Shown here: positions 59,003 to 64,000 of the stretch, one piece after another
Layout of the letters: every line of letters begins with the position of its first letter
How positions within the stretch are numbered: position 1 is the stretch's first letter
Source: an uncultured Clostridia bacterium
GTDB lineage: Bacteria > Bacillota > Clostridia > TANB77 > CAG-508
DNA length: 64,000 nt
Assembly (NCBI GenBank): GCA_934121905.1
Contig: CAKOVI010000009.1
Span: 14,209-78,208, forward strand
Reading direction: 5' to 3'
Notes under the pieces: model-generated
Database searches by the model: none
Told to the model about the DNA's origin: nothing
Seen by the model: only the letters and a program-made list of their open reading frames with translations
Program-made: the position numbers and the translations under genes

Positions 59003-59031
59003 TTGACTATTTTTTTATTTTGTGGGATAAT
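59003..59031 (+). promoter_or_regulatory. Promoter of the tetR-type gene
   Basis: TTGACT, 17-bp spacer, GATAAT on the plus strand. The -35 box contains the half-site TTGACT, so autoregulation is possible. Confidence 0.65.
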
Positions 59032-59075
59032 AAGTTACATAATATAGAAATAATATATGAAAAGAATCGAGGTAT

Positions 59076-59678
59076 ATGCTTATGAAAAAATCGGAAGAAA
59101 ATAAGAAAATAAAAGAGGAAACACTTCTTAGCTCTGCTTTTAACCTATTTACTAAAAAAGGATTTAAAGAAACTTCTATACAAGACATAGCAGAAAATGC
59201 TGGTGTTGGTAAAGGTACTTTTTATTTATATTTTAAGGATAAATATGATATTCAGAATAAATTGATTGAAAAAAAATCTCAGAAACTTTTTGCTGATGCT
59301 ATAAAAGCTTTAAGAAAAACAGATATTTCAAACTTTGAGGACCAAATTATTTTTATTATAGAGCATATTATTGATGCCTTAAATAAAAATCATTTACTTC
59401 TTAGGTTCATTTCTAAAAATCTATCTTTAGGAATTTATAACCAAGCTATGAATAAAATCGCTGATTTACCTTATGATGATGGTTCTATTTTTAGCATTTT
59501 TATGAATGGTGTTGAAAAAAATAACATTAAACTTAAATGTCCTGAGGCTACTTTATTTATGATTATCGAACTTGCAAGTTCTACTTCTTTTAATTCAATT
59601 TTGTACAATATGCCACTTCCTATTGATGAATTTAAGCCTCTTTTATTTGAGGAAATCAGAAAAATACTAAAACAATAA
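59076..59678 (+). CDS. TetR-family transcriptional regulator
   Basis: 200 residues. N-terminal HTH: LLSSAFNLFTKKGFKETSIQ, DIAENAGVGKGTFYLYFKDK, the standard TetR helix-turn-helix. A helical ligand-binding domain follows. The start could be the ATG at 59076 or the one two codons later (MKKSEENK), and the upstream ATCGAGGTAT is compatible with both. Divergent from the MMPL gene, with two matching palindromes in between, so it most likely represses the MMPL/YhgE-like operon and responds to a hydrophobic ligand. Confidence 0.92.
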   Translation: MLMKKSEENKKIKEETLLSSAFNLFTKKGFKETSIQDIAENAGVGKGTFYLYFKDKYDIQNKLIEKKSQKLFADAIKALRKTDISNFEDQIIFIIEHIIDALNKNHLLLRFISKNLSLGIYNQAMNKIADLPYDDGSIFSIFMNGVEKNNIKLKCPEATLFMIIELASSTSFNSILYNMPLPIDEFKPLLFEEIRKILKQ

Positions 59679-59710
59679 AGATGAAGATTTCTTATTCTTC
59701 ATCTTTATTG
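59673..59710. terminator. Bidirectional terminator
   Basis: 15-bp perfect stem CAATAAAGATGAAGA / TCTTCATCTTTATTG with T-rich flanks on both strands. Serves the TetR gene and the convergent TVP38 gene (in its frameshifted form, ending at 59726). Confidence 0.88.
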
Positions 59711-59725
59711 TTTTGAAATAATTTA

Positions 59726-60296
59726 TCAAATTACATATGCAAAAACGCTATACATAATTAAAGCCAAAGGCTTACCTAAAATTACTATAGCCAAAAACCT
59801 CTTAAAAGAAATATTACTTAGTCCGTGAAATATAACACAATAGATCATCTGGAAGTCCAGGTAAAACAATTCCCCAAAGAAAAACCTTCTCAAATTTATT
59901 TGTTCTTATATAGCCTAAATATTTATCAACCTGTTCTTTTTTAAATAAACTATTTATAAGTCTTAGGCCATATATTTTAGACAAAAAATATGCTGCAATA
60001 GAACCTATTACCAAACCAATTTCATTATAAATAAATCCACCTACAGGACCAAATGCAAGAACCCCTGCTAAGCAACTTGCTCCCCCTGGTATTACCGGAA
60101 AAATCACTTGTATGATTTGAATAAATATAAAAATGAGTGGTGCAAAAACTCCAAATTTTTTCATATAATCAATCAATATATTTTTATCCTTAAATATTCC
60201 AAGCTTTATTCCATAAATAATAAAAATTACAATCAATATAGTCATAATAATTGTAACTATATTAAACAAATTCCTCAACCATTTTTTTCTTTTCAT
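59726..60296 (-). CDS. TVP38/TMEM64-family membrane protein read through a +1 frameshift
   Basis: Frame 0 gives 160 residues ending LPDDLLCYISRTK, which cuts the family's core short. At codon 158 (CGG) a +1 shift gives CYIS-G-LSNISFKRFLAIVI, then LGKPLALIMYSVFAYVI and a TGA at 59726, about 189 residues in total. This restores the conserved DLLCYxxGL, the phenylalanine/lysine segment and the last helix of the VTT domain. Members are DedA-like membrane proteins thought to scramble or flip lipids. The start lies inside the end of the GT4 gene upstream (35-bp overlap), so it belongs to the glycolipid operon, which fits a lipid-handling role. Confidence 0.9.
59819..59828 (-). other. CGG +1 frameshift site in the TVP38 gene
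   Basis: Minus strand reads ATT TCA CGG ACT AAG TAA. Skipping the C at 59825 gives TCA GGA CTA AGT AAT. P-site codon UCA, new codon GGA (Gly), at the conserved Gly of the family. Confidence 0.85.
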
Positions 60297-61488
60297 TTCT
60301 CAATCCCTTACTTTTTTCGTTATTTCCTCCATTTAGTACTCCATTATACACATTAAGTACTCTTTGAGCATATGTACTAGAGCTATATTCTTCCGCTTTT
60401 TTTCTAATTTCTACTTTATATTCTTTTCTTATTTTTTCATCTTTTGAAAATGTAATAAGCCTATTTATATACTCATTCTGATTACTAAATAAACTCTTTT
60501 TAGGTAACATATCAATAAAAGCCATATCATTTATGCATATTGGTACAACTCCTGCTGCCATTGCCTCTATAACTGTTAAACCTTGTGTCTCTGAATTAGA
60601 TGCGGTTACAAATGCATCTGCACATTGATAATAATATTGAATTTCTTCTTGCTCAATTTTTCCTGTAAATATTACTTTATCAAATATATTAAGCTTTCTA
60701 GATATATTTATGTAATTTTCTTTATCTGGTCCATCTCCGACTATTAAAAGCTTTATATTATTAATCTTTTCTTCTACCAATTTTTGTTGTGCTTTCAACA
60801 AAAATTCTATATTTTTTTCAGGTGCTAATCTTCCTACAAATATAATGGTAAAATCCTCTTTTGTAATACCATATTTTTTCTTTATTTTATCCACTTTATC
60901 TTTTTCTACATTTTCTTCAAAAAACCTTTCTATATCTATTCCACTAGGAATTACACTTATATTTTTTGTTATCATATATTTTTCTTTAAATAGCTTATAT
61001 ATTTTGTCTGTCGGCACAATAGTTTCTTTTGCTGTTTTTACACAATACACTTTTGTCAAATCTTTTACTATTTTTTTGCTTAATTTATCAAAATGATTAT
61101 GTGTAATGTAATGTGTATAATCTTCATATAATGTATGATATGTATGTACTAGTGGTATTTTGAATTTTTTTGATAATATTCTTGCAAATATTCCTATTCC
61201 AAATTCTGTATGTGAATGTATTACATCTAAATTCCATTTTTTTATAATTTTTATTGTTGATATTGGATATATTTCACTTAGTCTATAATCATATATTCCT
61301 ATTGGTATTCCTGGTATTCTTAATATTTTTTCTTTTTCATCATATTCATGTTTTATTATGCTATCATTTACTGTTACTGTATAAACAGTGTGTCCTAACT
61401 TTTTTAGAGCTTCTCTTAAATTATATACACTTGTTGATACCCCGTTTATGTATGGTGGATATGAATCTGTAAATAATCCTATTTTCAT
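60262..61488 (-). CDS. Family 4 glycosyltransferase, probable diacylglycerol glucosyltransferase
   Basis: 408 residues, GT-B fold. Starts MKIGLFTDSYPPYINGVSTS, the pattern of 1,2-diacylglycerol 3-glucosyltransferases (alMGS-like) that bind the membrane through basic helices. Later LIVGDGPDKENY and DAFVTASNSETQGLTVIEAM with the E(x7)E site. It probably makes monoglucosyl-diacylglycerol, the precursor of the glycolipid anchor of lipoteichoic acid. Partner of the next upstream transferase. The 3' end overlaps the TVP38 start. Confidence 0.85.
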   Translation of the reverse strand: MKIGLFTDSYPPYINGVSTSVYNLREALKKLGHTVYTVTVNDSIIKHEYDEKEKILRIPGIPIGIYDYRLSEIYPISTIKIIKKWNLDVIHSHTEFGIGIFARILSKKFKIPLVHTYHTLYEDYTHYITHNHFDKLSKKIVKDLTKVYCVKTAKETIVPTDKIYKLFKEKYMITKNISVIPSGIDIERFFEENVEKDKVDKIKKKYGITKEDFTIIFVGRLAPEKNIEFLLKAQQKLVEEKINNIKLLIVGDGPDKENYINISRKLNIFDKVIFTGKIEQEEIQYYYQCADAFVTASNSETQGLTVIEAMAAGVVPICINDMAFIDMLPKKSLFSNQNEYINRLITFSKDEKIRKEYKVEIRKKAEEYSSSTYAQRVLNVYNGVLNGGNNEKSKGLRNEKKKMVEEFV

Positions 61489-61593
61489 TTTATTCCCCTT
61501 CGATTCTTCGTATTATAGAGCTTTTACATAAAAAATCTTAACAAAGCCATTATAACACAACTTTATTAAGATTTCATTAATTTTTTATTAGTT

Positions 61594-62592
61594 TTAAATT
61601 AAAACTTTTTCATAAACACTTTTTAATTTTTTTCCTATATTTTCACTTTTTCTCTCTTCTGCTATACTATAAGCTTCTTGAACCAAGCTTGGTAATTTTC
61701 CAGTGATAATCTCATTTATTTTTTCTTTAAACTCATCTACATTCCTTGCCATATAAACATTCTTTCTATCTTCAAGCCACCCTGCAAATACAGGAATATC
61801 TCTTACCACCATATTAGTTTTACAACTAGCAGCTTCTATAATTGTTATTCCTTCTGTTTCCTCATAAGTCGGTGCAATATACACATCACATCCATTTAGA
61901 GCTTGGCAAATTGTGCTCTGTTCGACATATCCTGCAAATATTAAATTGTCAATCTTTGTGTTTACTGCTTTTCTTACCTTCTTCCTCGAAAAAATTAATG
62001 GACTATATCCAAACCAAATAAATTTATATTCTGGCATTTTTTTTGCAAGTTCCACAAAGTCAATTATTCCTTTTCTTTCAATATATAAGCCTATTCCTAT
62101 AACCACTTTGTCTTCTGTCTTTAAATTGTATTTTTTTCTGAACTTTTCTCTAGCTTCTTGACTATATTTAAAGTTTTCTAAATTGATTCCATTGGATACT
62201 ACATATATATCATTTTTTATTCCATATTCTTTTAAAAGCTTTTTTGAATATTCTGTTGGAGTTACTATAGCATCGCCAAGTGTATAGCATTTTATCAACC
62301 ATTTTTTAAATAATTTTGATATTTGGTTTGAAAATATAAAACTATTTCTAAAGTCTTCTTCTGTGCTATGTGCATGATACACTATTTTCTTTCCTTGTTT
62401 TTTTAATTTTTTTGCAAGCATATATGATTTTAATCCATAAAAATTTATGTGTGCAATGTCGAAATCATCTCTTGGGTTTGTTGTATATTGAACTCCCACT
62501 GCATCTAATGCATTCATTTGATGTTTTATCGCTTTTCCCAATCCACTTTTTGATAGCATTTTTTCATTTTCTGTATATAATAGTACTTTCAT
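61594..62592 (-). CDS. Family 4 glycosyltransferase, probable second glycolipid transferase
   Basis: 332 residues from MKVLLYTENEKMLSKSGLG. GT-B fold with VYHAHSTEEDFRNSF, VVIGIGLYIERKG and YIAPTYEETEGITIIEAASC (E(x7)E). It resembles CpoA-type enzymes that add a second hexose to glucosyl-diacylglycerol. The open frame extends to 62697, but AAAGGTGG just before 62592 fixes the start. With the following transferase and TVP38 it forms a probable glycolipid operon. The sugar added cannot be read from sequence. Confidence 0.83.
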   Translation of the reverse strand: MKVLLYTENEKMLSKSGLGKAIKHQMNALDAVGVQYTTNPRDDFDIAHINFYGLKSYMLAKKLKKQGKKIVYHAHSTEEDFRNSFIFSNQISKLFKKWLIKCYTLGDAIVTPTEYSKKLLKEYGIKNDIYVVSNGINLENFKYSQEAREKFRKKYNLKTEDKVVIGIGLYIERKGIIDFVELAKKMPEYKFIWFGYSPLIFSRKKVRKAVNTKIDNLIFAGYVEQSTICQALNGCDVYIAPTYEETEGITIIEAASCKTNMVVRDIPVFAGWLEDRKNVYMARNVDEFKEKINEIITGKLPSLVQEAYSIAEERKSENIGKKLKSVYEKVLI

Positions 62593-62689
62593 TTTTCCAC
62601 CTTTTAATTCCAATAATTTTAATATAGTTATTATAGCATACACTTTCTGAGATTTCATTAATTTTTTATTAATTTTTATAACATAAAAA

Positions 62690-62724
62690 TACACCAAACT
62701 TGGAATTTATCCATTTTTGGTGTA
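62690..62724 (-). terminator. Terminator of the aldolase gene
   Basis: 9-bp stem TACACCAAA / TTTGGTGTA followed on the minus strand by TTTTTATG, just after the aldolase stop. Confidence 0.75.
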
Positions 62725-62734
62725 CTTTTATTTT

Positions 62735-63622
62735 TTAACTAATTGAAGCATCATAAATTTTAACAATAGCATCATTTAATTTGCTATCAAATTCTTCTTG
62801 ACTTTGATGTGCATTCAAATCTTGAAGCAAGGCTCTTGAAAAACTTGCTATCATTCTGTTATTTTCAGAAAGATATTTAACTGCATCATCTATACTATAT
62901 CCGCCAGATAATGCAACAATTCTTACAACACATTCATAATCATATAAATCTAAATAATAATTTGGAACTGTTGGAATTGTAAATTTAAACATTATTTTGT
63001 CATCTTTATTCCAACTTTCAAGTTCATTTTTTATCTCTTCTTTTAATATAACTTCACACATTTCTTTTTGCTCTGAGTGTATATCAACTTCTGGTTCAAT
63101 AATTGGAACTAATCCTGCATCACATATTATTTTTGCAAATTCGAATTGTTGTTTTACAATATCTTTTATTCCCTCTCTATTAGGTTCATAAATTACAGAC
63201 CTCATCTTTGTTCCAAATACATTCTTTTCATTTGCCTCTTGCAATTCTTTTGAAAGTTCAGGAATTTCTTTCATTAATTTTACGCCATTTTTTTCTTCTT
63301 GCAAACCTTTATCAACTTTCAAGAATGATACAATATTTTTTTCATTCCATAAATAATCTGCTGTATATTCATCATTTACCTTTGAAAGCATTGTCTTTTC
63401 AAATAATATTGCCCCTATTATATGTTCACTTGTAAATGATTTACTTGTAAATACTCTTTTTCTCATTTCATGTATTAAGTCAAACATTTCTTCTTCAGTG
63501 CTATATTCTGTTTCTGGTATTCCATATGCTTTTAATGTTTTACTACTACTTCCCCCACTTTGGTCTAATGCTGCAATAAATCCTTTTCTATTTTTGATAA
63601 TTTCATACATTTCATTATTCAT
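62735..63622 (-). CDS. fda: Class I fructose-bisphosphate aldolase
   Basis: Splits fructose 1,6-bisphosphate through a Schiff base. About 295 residues. FIAALDQSGGSSSKTL near the N-terminus, VPIIEPEVDIHSEQ and MFKFTIPTVPNYYLDL with the probable Schiff-base Lys, then VALSGGYSIDDA. This is the staphylococcal-type class I enzyme. The ATG at 63622 is preferred over 63628 because AAGGAAGG then has normal spacing. It lies apart from the glycolytic cluster at 27355-35561. Confidence 0.92.
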   Translation of the reverse strand: MNNEMYEIIKNRKGFIAALDQSGGSSSKTLKAYGIPETEYSTEEEMFDLIHEMRKRVFTSKSFTSEHIIGAILFEKTMLSKVNDEYTADYLWNEKNIVSFLKVDKGLQEEKNGVKLMKEIPELSKELQEANEKNVFGTKMRSVIYEPNREGIKDIVKQQFEFAKIICDAGLVPIIEPEVDIHSEQKEMCEVILKEEIKNELESWNKDDKIMFKFTIPTVPNYYLDLYDYECVVRIVALSGGYSIDDAVKYLSENNRMIASFSRALLQDLNAHQSQEEFDSKLNDAIVKIYDASIS

Positions 63623-63735
63623 TTTCATTACCTTCCTTTTCGTTAGATTATAGTTTTAGATACTATTGACCTTTGATTCTTTTATATGAATTACTGTTCA
63701 TATTATAACTATATGTTTTTGGGAAGTCAAGAACT

Positions 63736-63791
63736 TTTTTCTGATTGGGGACGGTTCTTTTCGTGAAAAGAACCGTCCCCAATCAGAAAAA
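63736..63791. repeat. REP-like near-perfect palindrome R17
   Basis: TTTTTTCTGATTGGGGACGG and CCGTCCCCAATCAGAAAAA around TTCTTTTCGTGAAAAGAA. It directly abuts the terminator hairpin at 63793. Near-identical to R9. Confidence 0.93.
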
Positions 63792-63792
63792 A

Positions 63793-64000
63793 CCCGCTGC
63801 TATAAAAACCGCAGCGGGGGTGTAGAGATTTTTTTACATTTTTCCGTAAAGATTTACCATGGTTTTTGGTAAATCTTTTGGTCTTTCAGACAACATATAT
63901 TTGAAAAGCTTTAAATATATGATAGTGAAATGAAAAAGTAAATGCTATTTATAAAAATATAACTAGAACTTCGTATTACATTAATGGTTATTGTAAGACT
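63793..64000 (-). ncRNA. Candidate structured RNA ending in a strong terminator (runs off the window)
   Basis: No protein gene is visible. On the minus strand three perfect hairpins follow each other: CATATATTT/AAATATATG (63894-63921), GTCT/AGAC (63881-63891) and AAAGATTTACC/GGTAAATCTTT (63848-63878). Then comes a GC-rich terminator CCCGCTGC/GCAGCGGG (63793-63818) with TTTTTT. The upstream part (63922-64000) is AT-rich and unassigned. It could be a small RNA, the 3' end of a larger RNA, or the untranslated tail of a gene beyond the edge. Confidence 0.5.

Noticed and set aside
63922..64000. C-terminal end of a minus-strand protein entering from the right
   Set aside because: One frame is open for 29 codons before a stop, but the residues show no motif and the base pattern looks non-coding. 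Not enough to call a gene.

Overview
The window is about 64 kb of AT-rich DNA (by eye about 30% G+C). Its gene content fits an anaerobic, Gram-positive, Clostridia-like gut firmicute: single-chain GlyRS, T-box control of IleRS, FabI-type fatty-acid synthesis with a full acetyl-CoA carboxylase set, L-lactate dehydrogenase, class I aldolase, a dockerin-tagged wall hydrolase and glycolipid-type glycosyltransferases. I cannot name a species. Most genes run on the minus strand.

Layout. 1-690: 5' part of ychF and a tRNA-Thr(GGU). 788-9309: small membrane protein, ldh, argS, trpS, cysS and a class A PBP. 9566-19856: fatty-acid operon, transcribed right to left as acyl-CoA synthetase, birA, fabD, fabG, fabF, accB, fabZ, accC, accD, accA, fabI. 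20037-24582: YbjQ-family protein, membrane protein, Ig/cadherin-like surface protein and a dockerin-bearing glucosaminidase. 24888-27195: ABC exporter. 27355-35561: glycolytic cluster gap, pgk, Nudix, kinase, tpiA, gpmI, yezG-like, eno. 35805-35936: small basic peptide gene. 36122-41403: glyS, CBS-domain transporter-like protein, two glycosyltransferases, recX. 41559-43485: two small exported proteins and an RluA synthase on the plus strand. 43550-48608: der, a nagZ remnant, two unknown genes, a HAD phosphatase. 48725-52476: ileS and a DUF1653 gene under a T-box. 52658-53401: an atypical gene that looks foreign. 53442-58831: YihY, HdeD-like, YhgE-like and MMPL proteins, with a divergent TetR regulator at 59076. 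59726-63622: TVP38, two GT4 glycosyltransferases, class I aldolase. 63793-64000: a probable structured RNA ending in a strong terminator.

Main discovery. In genes of native character I found only three in-frame CGG codons. All three lie where the gene is broken in frame 0 and restored by a +1 shift: accD (codon 113), the yezG-like gene (codon 41) and the TVP38 gene (codon 158). Each site reads NCW CGG A, and skipping the C of CGG gives GGA (Gly). In AccD and TVP38 this Gly falls on a conserved position and opens the conserved C-terminal part of the protein. This suggests that CGG has no normal decoding in this organism and is used, or tolerated, as a +1 frameshift (or CGGA four-base) signal. 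The counter-example is the foreign-looking gene at 52658, which has two plain CGG codons.

Second theme. At least 17 intergenic palindromic repeats (cores such as GGGGACGGTTCTTTT and GGGACCGGGTCTTTT) sit between genes. Two are nested inside others, and some extend or replace the ends of real proteins (AccA, BirA) or create false N-terminal extensions (FabI, FabD, AccC, FabG, MMPL).
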